This document shows positions 7,616-14,992 of a stretch of DNA of 64,000 bases, piece by piece (within the stretch, counting starts at the first letter, position 1; the number at the start of each line of letters is the position of its first letter). The DNA is taken from the NCBI RefSeq assembly GCF_024519435.1, contig NZ_JALJRZ010000003.1:186001-250000 (forward strand). The letters are read 5' to 3'. The notes under the pieces were generated by a model. It did no database searches. It was not told the origin of the DNA and saw nothing but the letters and a program-made list of their open reading frames with translations. This DNA is from Terrabacter sp. Ter38 (lineage in GTDB: Bacteria; Actinomycetota; Actinomycetes; Actinomycetales; Dermatophilaceae). Position numbers and translations under genes: made by a program.

Positions 7616-9619
7616 TCAGCGGACGATGCCGCCGAGCGACGTGCTCGTGAAGGCGCCGGGGCGCCCGTCGTAGACCCGCAGCTCGCCACCCGAGCCACGG
7701 CCGAAGAGCAGGAAGGTGCCGTCGGCGCGCGTCACGACGTCGGGCGCGGACGTGAAGGCCTGGGCCGTCCCGATGAGGAGACTGCCGCGCTGGACGACCG
7801 CGCGACCGTCGACCCCGTTGCCGACGGCGACGAGGGCCCGCCCCGGCCAGATGTCGCCGAGGGCGCGGTCGGACCAGGCTGCGAGGTTGTCGCCGCGCTG
7901 GACCCAGCTGCTCGTCGCCGTCGTGGGGTAGAAGGTGCGCTCGTAGGTCGCGCCGTTGGTGCCGCGGCCCGTCACGAGGATGCCGCCGCTCGCCGGGTTG
8001 GCCGACGCGGACAGGCCCGACGTGAAGATCCCGCCCGCCGAGATCCAGCCGCTCCACCGTGTGCCGTCGAAGTGCTTGCGCCAGGCCGATCCGGTGGTCG
8101 CGACGGCGAAGACGTCCATCGTGCCGTTGCCGAGCGAGGCCCCGTGCTGGGCGACGACGGTGCCGCCGAGGTTGGCCGACCCCTTGCGTATGCCGTCCTG
8201 GTACCACGTGTGGACGAGCTGCCTCGCGCTGTTGCGGGTGAAGAGGTCGACGCGTCCGGAGCGTGAGCTCGTCGCGGACGGCGCATCGGTGGAGGTGACG
8301 CCGGCCGAGGTCCAGGACCCCCACGAGGCCCCGTCGTTGGTGCTGCGCTTGAACGAGACGGCGTTGTTGGTGCCGCGGATGAAGGTCGTGACCTGCGACC
8401 CGGTGCGGGCGCCGGTGACGCCGACGGGCGAGATGAGGCTGCCACCGGACCGTCTGGGGACGGTGACCTTCGGGGTGATCCGGACGATCTTGTCGTCGGT
8501 GCCGTTGGAGGTCGTGAACCACAGCGCCCCGTCTGGCCCGAGCTGCACGGCCCGGATGCGGCCGTAGCCCTGGGCGATGGCCATCCGGGTCACCGTCGCG
8601 GGACGGGTCGTCGTGGGGGACGGGTTGAAGCGCATGAGGTAGATGCCCTGCCCCTTGAGCAGGCCGACGGCGAGAGCACCTTGCCACTCACCCCAGGCCG
8701 AGCCGCGCAGGAAGGTGGCGCCGCTCGTCGCCACGGTCGGGTCGCCCGAGGACCACATGGCGACGCGAGCGCTCGGGAACTTGCCGAGGTCGGTCATCGG
8801 GGTCGTCTCGTCGTAGCCGGGCACGGGGTCCCAGCCGTAGTTGCCGCCGCGGACCGAGAGGTTGATCTCGTCGTCGCGGGTCGTGCCGTGCTCGGCGGAC
8901 CACAGCTCGGTCGTGCCCGGCCGCAGGGCGAGTCCCTGGATGTTGCGGTGCCCGTAGTTCCAGACGTAGCGGGCGTTGCCACCGCGGGAGTAGAAGGGGT
9001 TGTCGGTCGGGATCGTGCCGTTGGCATTGACCCGGAGCACCTTGCCGCCGAGCGAGCCGAGGTTCTGCGGATTGGTCCCCGTGGCCGCGTCGCCGGTGCC
9101 GACGTAGAGCTTGCCGTCGCCGCCGAAGCGCAGCCGACACCCGGAGTGGCGACCGCTCGTCACAGGCAGCCCCGTGACGACCGGCGACCCGTCGGAGACC
9201 GCGGTGGTGTCGCCGGTCAGCCGCCAGCGCAGGACACGCACGTCGAGCGGGTTGCCCGCCGGGGTGCGGACGGACTGGCACGTGTAGAAGCGCTTGTTCG
9301 TCGCTGCGGCGGGATCGGCGACCATGCCGAGCAGGCCACCCTCGCTGTTGACGTAGAGGGAGGGGAAGCCCGAGATGGCGACGCGGCGAGGGGCGTTGCT
9401 GCCTCGCTTGCTCCAGACCTGGCCGGGGCGCAGGTCGTAGAGCATGAGGTCGCCGACCCAGGTGATGTCCCACGGGTAGCTGAGCCCCGACACGACCGTC
9501 GTCACCTGGAGCGTCGGCGCCGCGTCGGCCGTGGGCATGGGCTGGACGGCGAGCGCACCCCCCGCGACCAGGGCGCCGACGAGGGCGATCGATCCTCGGA
9601 CTCGCAGTCGCTGCACCAT
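7616..9619 (-). CDS. Secreted glucose/sorbosone dehydrogenase-like protein with second propeller domain
   Basis: 667 aa. A signal peptide (residues ~1-33, ending TADAAP) precedes a PQQ-type sugar dehydrogenase (GSDH) beta-propeller. Typical blocks are GLSYPWDITWVGD, GRHSGCRLRFGGDGKLYVGTGD, YGHRNIQGLALRPG and WSAEHG, then NYGWDPVPGY. From about residue 395 the protein continues with a second repeat region (GSQVTTFIRGTNNAVSFKRS, repeated W-x-S/G patterns) resembling a lectin- or sialidase-like propeller. It is secreted and may oxidise or merely bind extracellular sugars. PQQ synthesis genes are not in the window, so enzyme activity is uncertain. It runs toward the previous gene and stands alone. 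Confidence 0.8.
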   Translation of the reverse strand: MVQRLRVRGSIALVGALVAGGALAVQPMPTADAAPTLQVTTVVSGLSYPWDITWVGDLMLYDLRPGQVWSKRGSNAPRRVAISGFPSLYVNSEGGLLGMVADPAAATNKRFYTCQSVRTPAGNPLDVRVLRWRLTGDTTAVSDGSPVVTGLPVTSGRHSGCRLRFGGDGKLYVGTGDAATGTNPQNLGSLGGKVLRVNANGTIPTDNPFYSRGGNARYVWNYGHRNIQGLALRPGTTELWSAEHGTTRDDEINLSVRGGNYGWDPVPGYDETTPMTDLGKFPSARVAMWSSGDPTVATSGATFLRGSAWGEWQGALAVGLLKGQGIYLMRFNPSPTTTRPATVTRMAIAQGYGRIRAVQLGPDGALWFTTSNGTDDKIVRITPKVTVPRRSGGSLISPVGVTGARTGSQVTTFIRGTNNAVSFKRSTNDGASWGSWTSAGVTSTDAPSATSSRSGRVDLFTRNSARQLVHTWYQDGIRKGSANLGGTVVAQHGASLGNGTMDVFAVATTGSAWRKHFDGTRWSGWISAGGIFTSGLSASANPASGGILVTGRGTNGATYERTFYPTTATSSWVQRGDNLAAWSDRALGDIWPGRALVAVGNGVDGRAVVQRGSLLIGTAQAFTSAPDVVTRADGTFLLFGRGSGGELRVYDGRPGAFTSTSLGGIVR

Positions 9620-9727
9620 GCTGACTCCCCGACTCGGTGACCTGCTGGCTCTGCTCGCGAGGCTACGCGCGAGCCGACAGGTCCGCGCGTCGAGAGCCCA
9701 GCGGGACGTCGGGTGGGCGACCGCCGC

Positions 9728-10849
9728 TCAGTGGGAGATGTCGGGCGTCCAGCCGGCGACGTCCTCGGGCGTGCGCGGCCCCTCGCCGATGTAACGCGAC
9801 GACGGCCGGATGAGCCGGCCGGTCCGCTTCTGCTCGAGGATGTGGGCGGACCAGCCGGCCGTGCGCGCACACGTGAACATCGGCGTGAACATCGACGGCG
9901 GGACGTCGGCGAAGTCGAGGATGACGGCGGCCCAGAACTCCACGTTCGTCGCGAGCACCCGGTCGGGTCGGCGGGCGTGCAGCTCGTCGAGCGCGGCCTT
10001 CTCGAGGGCGGCCGCTGCCTCGTAGCGCGGCGCACCGAGGCGCTCGCAGGCCGAGCGCAGCACCCGCGCGCGCGGGTCCTCGGCGCGGTAGACGCGGTGG
10101 CCGAAGCCCATGAGGCGTTCGCCCTTGTCGAGGACGCCCTTGACGTATGCCGTTGCATCGCCCTGCTGCTCGACCCCGTCGAGCATGTGGAGCACGCGCG
10201 AGGGCGCACCACCGTGGAGCGGACCGGACATCGCCCCGACGGCGCCCGAGAGCGCGGCGGCGACGTCGGCACCGGTCGAGGTGATGACGCGGGCGGTGAA
10301 CGTCGAGGCGTTCATGCCGTGCTCGGCGGCGGAGACCCAGTAGGCGTCGACGGCCTCGACGTGCTTCGGGTCGGGCTCGCCGCGCCAGCGGATCATGAAG
10401 CGCTCGGTGATCGTGCGGGCCTTGTCGACCTCGCTCTGCGGGACCATCGGCTTGTCGAGCCCACGGGCCGACTGCCCGACGAACGAGAGGGCCATGACCG
10501 CGGCGCGGGCGAGGTTGTCGCGCACCTCGTCGGCGTCGATGTCGAGCGTCGGCTTGAAACCCCATACCGGGGCGAGCATGGCGAGCGCGGACTGGACGTC
10601 GACGCGTACGTCCCCGGTGTGCACGGGCAGCGGATACGGCTCGGCCGGCGGCAGGCCCGGGTCGAACTCGTTGTCGACGAGCAGGCCCCAGACGTGGGCG
10701 AAGTCGACGTGCCCGACGAGGTCGTTGATGTCGACGCCGCGGTAGCGCAGCGCCCCGCCCTCCTTGTCCGGCTCTGCGATGGTCGACTCGAAGGCGACGA
10801 CGCCCTCGAGTCCTGGCTTGAAGTCGGGGTCGGGCGTGCTGTCTGCCAT
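9728..10849 (-). CDS. Citrate synthase, type 2 (CitA-like)
   Basis: 373 aa. The catalytic triad is visible as His in AEHGMNAST, His in LMGFGHRVYRAEDPRA and Asp in ILDFADVPPSMFTP. GPLHGGAPSRVL is the substrate loop. It condenses oxaloacetate and acetyl-CoA. The N-terminus (ALRYRGVDINDLVG) and short length resemble the actinobacterial second citrate synthase, often called CitA, rather than the hexameric GltA, so it may be an accessory TCA or methylcitrate-related enzyme. AAGGA precedes the ATG by 6-7 nt. The gene is divergent from the pentapeptide-repeat gene across a 95-bp gap. Confidence 0.92.
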   Translation of the reverse strand: MADSTPDPDFKPGLEGVVAFESTIAEPDKEGGALRYRGVDINDLVGHVDFAHVWGLLVDNEFDPGLPPAEPYPLPVHTGDVRVDVQSALAMLAPVWGFKPTLDIDADEVRDNLARAAVMALSFVGQSARGLDKPMVPQSEVDKARTITERFMIRWRGEPDPKHVEAVDAYWVSAAEHGMNASTFTARVITSTGADVAAALSGAVGAMSGPLHGGAPSRVLHMLDGVEQQGDATAYVKGVLDKGERLMGFGHRVYRAEDPRARVLRSACERLGAPRYEAAAALEKAALDELHARRPDRVLATNVEFWAAVILDFADVPPSMFTPMFTCARTAGWSAHILEQKRTGRLIRPSSRYIGEGPRTPEDVAGWTPDISH

Positions 10850-10944
10850 GTGCGTCCTTGCTGTGCAGGCGGTACCACCGCGGTGTGGAGGCCGCAGCCG
10901 GGAGGCGGACGGTGGGCGTCGGTCCCGGCTGACAGACTCACCGT

Positions 10945-11571
10945 ATGCCGTCAGCCGCCGACCAGACCGTGTTTCGTGACGCCGTGTTCGCCACCCGAGA
11001 CCAACATCACGACGCGGTCCGGTTCGAGGGCACCGACTTCACCAGAGCCCACGCCGAGGGCCACTCGTTCCTCGAGTGCTCGGTGCTCGGTGGCACGCTC
11101 GACGAGGCGCACCTCGAGGGCTCACGCTGGTCGGAGTGCGAGTGGGAGCGGGTGGGCGGCGTCGGCGTGACGCTGGCCGAGGCGAGCCTCGTCGAGATGA
11201 CCATCGAGGGGTGCCGACTGGCCGCCGTCTCCGCCTGGGGCTCGACGTGGCGCGATGTCACGGTGCGCGGCGGCAAGGTCGACTTCCTCAACCTGCGCGG
11301 CGCCCGCCTCAAGGACGTCGCCTTCGTCGACTGTGTCGTCGTCGAGCTCGACCTCCAGGAGGCGGCCGTCGACGGCCTGACCTTCGAGGGGTGCACGCTC
11401 GTGTCGCCCACCTTCGGTCGCGGGAGGTATGCCGCCCTCGACCTCTCGGGGGCCACGCTCCGTTCCCCGGTGGGTCTCGCCGGGCTCAAGGGCGCGACGA
11501 TGAGCCGCTCGCAGGTCATCGACCTCTCCGACGCGTTCGCGGCCGAGCTCGGGATCGTCGTCGCCGACTGA
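10945..11571 (+). CDS. Pentapeptide-repeat protein
   Basis: 208 aa composed of degenerate A(D/N)LXX-type pentapeptides, such as DFTRAHAEGHSFLECSVLGG and LDLSGATLRSP. This predicts a right-handed quadrilateral beta-helix. No membrane segment or signal peptide is seen. Some actinobacterial members (MfpA) mimic DNA and protect gyrase, but nothing here proves that role. The start ATG lies in a GTATGCC motif and lacks a ribosome site; CAGACT 6 nt upstream is a weak -10, so a leaderless message is possible. Confidence 0.8.
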   Translation: MPSAADQTVFRDAVFATRDQHHDAVRFEGTDFTRAHAEGHSFLECSVLGGTLDEAHLEGSRWSECEWERVGGVGVTLAEASLVEMTIEGCRLAAVSAWGSTWRDVTVRGGKVDFLNLRGARLKDVAFVDCVVVELDLQEAAVDGLTFEGCTLVSPTFGRGRYAALDLSGATLRSPVGLAGLKGATMSRSQVIDLSDAFAAELGIVVAD

Positions 11572-11610
11572 GCCCAGGGCGGCGTGGGCACCCTGAGCCG
11601 AGCGCGGGCG

Positions 11611-12015
11611 TCAGTTGATCTGGTTGGGCTTGGCCCGACGCAGGGCCGCGGTGGCGGCGTCCTTGGCGCGGTCGGTCGCCTTGACCTTGTCGTCGGGCCG
11701 GATGCGCTTGGTCAGGTCGGCCCGCTCGACGAGGGTCGACAGCAGCATGTCGGTCTCGGGGTGGACGCCGACCGCTTCGTCGCCGCTGAAGACGATCCAG
11801 TGGGCCACGTCGCCCTTGTAGACCTTGAGGATGCTGCCGTCGGCGAGCGACTTCGCGTGCGCCATCGCCTGCCGCCGGGCGCGCTCGCTCGAGATCGCCT
11901 TGTTGGCGGCCTCCTTGGCGGGCTCGCGCAGCGCCTGAGTGGCCACCCAGATCTGGGGGCCGTACTTGATGCCGAGCTTGACGGTCTGGGTGACGAGCTT
12001 GCCCTTGCCTGCCAT
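11611..12015 (-). CDS. Conserved hypothetical protein (134 aa)
   Basis: Basic, soluble, 134 aa. It begins MAGKGKLVTQTVKLGIKYGP, has a helix-rich Ala/Arg segment, a short strand region (GSILKVYKGDVAHWIVFSGD) and a basic Lys/Arg-rich end. I recognise no named family. I chose the ATG at 12015 because GAGGAG lies 8-13 nt upstream; a longer frame upstream has no ribosome site and overlaps the pdxH promoter region. It is transcribed divergently from pdxH. Confidence 0.6.
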   Translation of the reverse strand: MAGKGKLVTQTVKLGIKYGPQIWVATQALREPAKEAANKAISSERARRQAMAHAKSLADGSILKVYKGDVAHWIVFSGDEAVGVHPETDMLLSTLVERADLTKRIRPDDKVKATDRAKDAATAALRRAKPNQIN

Positions 12016-12114
12016 CGTTGGTGACTCCTCACAGCGCCCCGGACGGGCCGGGGCTGTCGCCGGGACCGCGCGCGCCGTGGCCTGACGTCCGCGCGGACCT
12101 TCTCGGGTCAACCC

Positions 12115-12120
12115 TAGTGT
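12115..12120 (+). promoter_or_regulatory. -10 box of a leaderless pdxH transcript
   Basis: TAGTGT stands 6 nt before the pdxH ATG and there is no Shine-Dalgarno sequence. This spacing puts the transcription start at or within 1 nt of the start codon. Confidence 0.6.
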
Positions 12121-12126
12121 GGGGTC

Positions 12127-12843
12127 ATGGACAGCTCATCTCACGAGCCGGCCCGGGAGGGCCTCGCTGCCGTACGCCGCGTCGACTACTCCGGCGACGG
12201 CCTCGTCGAGTCCGATGTGGCGGCGTCGCCCTATCTGCAGGCCAAGAGCTGGGTCGAGGCCGCGCTCACCGCGGCCGAGGACCGCGAGGACGTGCCCGAG
12301 CCGACCGCCATCTCGGTGGCCACCGTCGACGCGACGGGCACGCCCGACGTGCGCACCGTGCTCATGCGCTTCTTCGACGAGCGCGGTCCGGGCTTCGTGA
12401 CCAACCTCGGCTCGGCCAAGAGCGAACACCTGCGGGCCAACCCTCGTGTCGCGGCGGCCCTGACCTGGCCCGCCATCTACCGCGCGATCCGTTTCCGGGG
12501 CACGGCCGAGCTCGTCGACCGTGACGAGGTCGAGGCCTACTTCGACTCCCGGCCCTACGGCTCGCGGCTGTCGGCCTGGGCGTCGGACCAGTCGCGCCCG
12601 GCCGCAGATCGGGCCGAGCTCGAGCGCAAGTGGCAGGACGTGCTCGAGCGCTTCCCCGACACCGGCGGGGACCACGACGTGCCGGTGCCGGACTTCTGGG
12701 GCGGGTGGCGCATCGTCTGCGACGAGGTCGAGTTCTGGGCCGGGCGGCGCAACCGCCTCCACGACCGGATCGTCTTCCGCCGCACGGGCCCCGGCGGCCT
12801 CGCCGACGCCGACTCGTGGACGCGGCTGCGCCTCCAGCCCTGA
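12127..12843 (+). CDS. pdxH: Pyridoxamine 5'-phosphate oxidase
   Basis: 238 aa FMN-dependent split-barrel oxidase making PLP from PNP or PMP. Family blocks are VDATGTPDVRTVLMRFFDER, then FVTNLGSAKSEHLRANP for FMN binding. The PNPOx C-terminal signature runs PDFWGGWRI, EFWAGRRNRLHDR and a final WTRLRLQP. These make it a true PdxH, unlike the split-barrel protein at 20.7 kb. Length is normal. The message appears leaderless (TAGTGT 6 nt upstream). A hairpin follows 66 bp after the stop. Confidence 0.95.
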   Translation: MDSSSHEPAREGLAAVRRVDYSGDGLVESDVAASPYLQAKSWVEAALTAAEDREDVPEPTAISVATVDATGTPDVRTVLMRFFDERGPGFVTNLGSAKSEHLRANPRVAAALTWPAIYRAIRFRGTAELVDRDEVEAYFDSRPYGSRLSAWASDQSRPAADRAELERKWQDVLERFPDTGGDHDVPVPDFWGGWRIVCDEVEFWAGRRNRLHDRIVFRRTGPGGLADADSWTRLRLQP

Positions 12844-12908
12844 CGCCTCCCGCACTCGCCTGACACCTCGAACGCCGCGTTCGGTGGGGCAGGCCGGACA
12901 ACGGAACA

Positions 12909-12934
12909 GGGCAGCCCGACGAGTCGGACTGCCC
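12909..12934. terminator. Hairpin terminator, shared by pdxH and a possible tiny minus-strand transcript
   Basis: GGGCAGCCCGAC (12909-12920) pairs with GTCGGACTGCCC (12923-12934) with one mismatch. It can end pdxH on the plus strand and the 11-codon transcript on the minus strand. Confidence 0.7.
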
Positions 12935-12966
12935 TGCTTCATCCATGGGTGTGGATGGGGACGCGG

Positions 12967-13002
12967 CTAGCGCGTGGCCACCTCACACGCTCCGGAAGAC
13001 AT
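12967..13002 (-). CDS. Possible 11-aa micro-ORF with extended Shine-Dalgarno
   Basis: On the minus strand, GGAGGTGATCC (13021-13011) is an 11-nt exact complement of the 16S rRNA 3' end. It is followed by GTG (13005) and ATG (13002), in frame, giving the peptide MSSGACEVATR and a TAG stop at 12967. Upstream are TTGCCG, an 18-nt spacer and TACGGT (promoter entry), and downstream is the hairpin at 12909-12934. Together this makes a self-contained mini-transcript. The core-to-start distance (11-14 nt) is longer than usual. No homologue is recognised and the function is unknown. Confidence 0.4.
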   Translation of the reverse strand: MSSGACEVATR

Positions 13003-13040
13003 CACTTCTCGGATCACCTCCCTTCGGTTTCGATGTGACG

Positions 13041-13070
13041 ACCGTACGTCGGGGCCTGACTGGGCGGCAA
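13041..13070 (-). promoter_or_regulatory. Candidate promoter for the tiny minus-strand transcript
   Basis: Read on the minus strand: TTGCCG (13070-13065), 18-nt spacer, TACGGT (13046-13041). The predicted start is near 13034, about 12 nt before the extended Shine-Dalgarno. Confidence 0.4.
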
Positions 13071-13076
13071 GACTTT

Positions 13077-13400
13077 TTACGAGGGTTGCCCGGGGGAGCC
13101 GTCGGGGCCGTCTGAACCACCGGGCTGCCCTGGTCGGTGCTGGTGCGGGTCGGTCGGCAGCGGGTCGTCGGTCGTCGTGCCGCTCGTCGTGCTGCTCGTC
13201 GTGCCGGTCCCGGTGCCGCTGCGGGTCGGCTCGTCGTCGGTGTGTCGGCGCCGAGTGATCCGACCGACGGCGACGACGGCAGCGACGACGGCGATGACGA
13301 CCAGCGCCACGACGACCATCGGGCCCCAGGCCGCGTCCGGCGGCGCCGTGGCGTCCGTTGGCAGCGCCGCGACCAGGCCCGTCGGGGCGGGCAGCGTCAC
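13077..13400 (-). CDS. Small membrane protein with Thr/Ser/Gly-rich tail
   Basis: 107 aa. One hydrophobic segment (about residues 26-46, VVVALVVIAVVAAVVAVG) is followed by RITRRRH and a low-complexity Thr/Ser/Gly/Pro tail. By the positive-inside rule the tail is cytoplasmic. The GTG start overlaps the stop of the upstream gene (GTGA), so it is translated with the polytopic membrane protein before it. The product is unknown and may be an assembly or accessory subunit of that protein. Confidence 0.6.
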   Translation of the reverse strand: MTLPAPTGLVAALPTDATAPPDAAWGPMVVVALVVIAVVAAVVAVGRITRRRHTDDEPTRSGTGTGTTSSTTSGTTTDDPLPTDPHQHRPGQPGGSDGPDGSPGQPS

Positions 13401-14542
13401 GGCCCCACCTCGGCGTCCGGGGCGACCGCCGCGGTGGCCTCGGGCCTCAGCTCGGCACCACGTGACCCACCCCCGGTGGGAGGTAGCGGGGTCGGCGGTG
13501 CAGGGGTCGACCCGGTCTCCGAGCCGGAGGCGTCACGACGGTCGGCAGAGCGGGGTGACGCGGACAGGCTGCGGGCGCCCACGAGCAGAGCGAGCAGCAC
13601 CGGTAGCTCGAGGTAGGCGTGGTAGCTCGCCAGGGCGGCATACAACGCCTTGCCCTGGGCGAAGTCGAGACCGAAGAGGACGGCGAAGAGTGCGGCAGCG
13701 ACGAAGCCCACGGCCCACAGCCGCGGACCGGTCACCCACGGCACGCGGGCCTCGAAGGCAGCCGAGGCATCCGGCGCGACGCGGGGGAGCAGGGCCACCC
13801 ACACGACGTAGTGCATCGTCTGCATGAACGCGAAGACGGTGAGGAAGCGCATCCCGAGCACCGTCGCGGCCGCGCTCGGCGGGGCGCTCGCGGCGAGGAC
13901 CGTCTGGCCGTCACCGACGACGCTGCGCACGATGCCGGGGTCGGCGCTGAGGGACCCGTCGAGGAAGCCGAGCAGGACCACCGCCGGGATGGCGATGACC
14001 CACAGCACCTGCACGGCCCGGAAGGCCTGCCGCCCGCGATGTGAGGTGATCCGGCGCGACCACTCCCAGAGGAAGAAGAGCGGCACGACGTTGTGCAGGT
14101 GGGTCAGCACGACGAAGTGGTACGTCGGGAAGGTCAGCGAGACGGCGGCCGCGCCACCGATGAGCACCCAGGCAGCGACACGACGCCGGCCGTCGAGCCC
14201 GTGCCGGGCGGCGGCCGCGAGGATGACGTAGCCGAGCACGATCTCGGCCAGGCGCGCGGGCCGCCCGACCACCCCGGCGAGGAGCCGGCAGACGACGATG
14301 CCGGTGACGAGTGCCACGAGCAGCTCGAGGAAGGGGCGCCCGAGCAGGCCGCCGAAGCGCCCCGCGACGTAGCGGATCTCGAGGAGGTTGTGCAGGATGC
14401 CGAAGAGGATGAGGCCGATGACGGCGGTCGCGATCGGCGCCCCGAGCGCGATCGCGAGCGAGAGACAGACTGCCGCCAGCACGAGGAGGGTGATGGTGCT
14501 CGAACGATGTACGGCGACGGCCGGGTCGGGCGCGTCGGTCAC
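13397..14542 (-). CDS. Polytopic membrane protein with conserved-looking intramembrane histidines
   Basis: 381 aa from the GTG at 14542, chosen because GGGAGG lies 4 nt upstream. About nine hydrophobic segments are visible. Histidines cluster near membrane segments in ILHNLLEIRYVAGRF, YHFVVLTHLHNVV, FMQTMHYVVWVALLPRV and ASYHAYLELPVLLAL. That pattern resembles metal-binding membrane oxygenases or desaturases, but I do not recognise the family. The C-terminus is a polar Ser/Pro tail. It overlaps the next small membrane protein. A divergent 112-aa membrane protein starts only 33 bp away, so the three genes probably work together. Confidence 0.65.
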   Translation of the reverse strand: MTDAPDPAVAVHRSSTITLLVLAAVCLSLAIALGAPIATAVIGLILFGILHNLLEIRYVAGRFGGLLGRPFLELLVALVTGIVVCRLLAGVVGRPARLAEIVLGYVILAAAARHGLDGRRRVAAWVLIGGAAAVSLTFPTYHFVVLTHLHNVVPLFFLWEWSRRITSHRGRQAFRAVQVLWVIAIPAVVLLGFLDGSLSADPGIVRSVVGDGQTVLAASAPPSAAATVLGMRFLTVFAFMQTMHYVVWVALLPRVAPDASAAFEARVPWVTGPRLWAVGFVAAALFAVLFGLDFAQGKALYAALASYHAYLELPVLLALLVGARSLSASPRSADRRDASGSETGSTPAPPTPLPPTGGGSRGAELRPEATAAVAPDAEVGP

Positions 14543-14575
14543 GGAGCCTCCCGGTCGGGGCTGCGCGGTCACGGG

Positions 14576-14914
14576 GTGAGCCCCGCCGCGCTGCAGGCCC
14601 TCGCGCTGACCCTGGTCGTCGAGGTGCCCGTGCTCGTGGCTTTCGCGCGTGCCGCGGGCTGGGCCGGGTGGGGCCGCGCACTCGTCGGCGCGGTCGGCGT
14701 CAACGTCGTCACCCACCCCGTGCTGTATGCCGTGTCGACGGGCTTCAGGTCACCGTGGCAGCTCGTGGGGGCGGAGGTCGCCGTCGCCGCGGTGGAGACG
14801 GCGCTCCTCGTCGCGGGGTGGCGGGTCAGGGCGCGCGAGGACGCGGTGACGGTGGCGCTGGCGGTCGTCGCCGCCAACGCCGCCTCCACCGCCCTCGGTC
14901 TGCTCGTCCTCTGA
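14576..14914 (+). CDS. Small four-TM membrane protein
   Basis: 112 aa with about four hydrophobic segments. It starts MSPAALQALALTLVVEVPVL and contains VNVVTHPVLYAV and VVAANAASTALGLLVL. The E-V-P and T-H-P residues inside membrane segments recall a widespread small-membrane-protein family of unknown function. The GTG at 14576 is the chosen start. The frame is open further upstream, but that would overlap the divergent gene's start. There is no clear ribosome site. With 33 bp between the divergent starts there is little room for two ordinary promoters. Confidence 0.55.
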   Translation: MSPAALQALALTLVVEVPVLVAFARAAGWAGWGRALVGAVGVNVVTHPVLYAVSTGFRSPWQLVGAEVAVAAVETALLVAGWRVRAREDAVTVALAVVAANAASTALGLLVL

Positions 14915-14992
14915 GTCCTGGCCACGGGCCAATGCTTTCGTCGGGCGGTCGGCCCGGCCACCCGAGTAACCCGATCGTTAGGGTCCTGTGGC

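Noticed and set aside
13011-13024. GGATCACCTCCCTT on the plus strand looks like the 3' end of 16S rRNA.
   Set aside because: No other 16S-like sequence precedes it, so it is not an rRNA remnant. It is better read as an extended Shine-Dalgarno on the other strand.
14093-14575. A longer plus-strand frame extending the four-TM protein upstream.
   Set aside because: It would run antisense through a well-supported membrane protein gene and has an Arg/Glu/Asp-rich, shadow-like composition.
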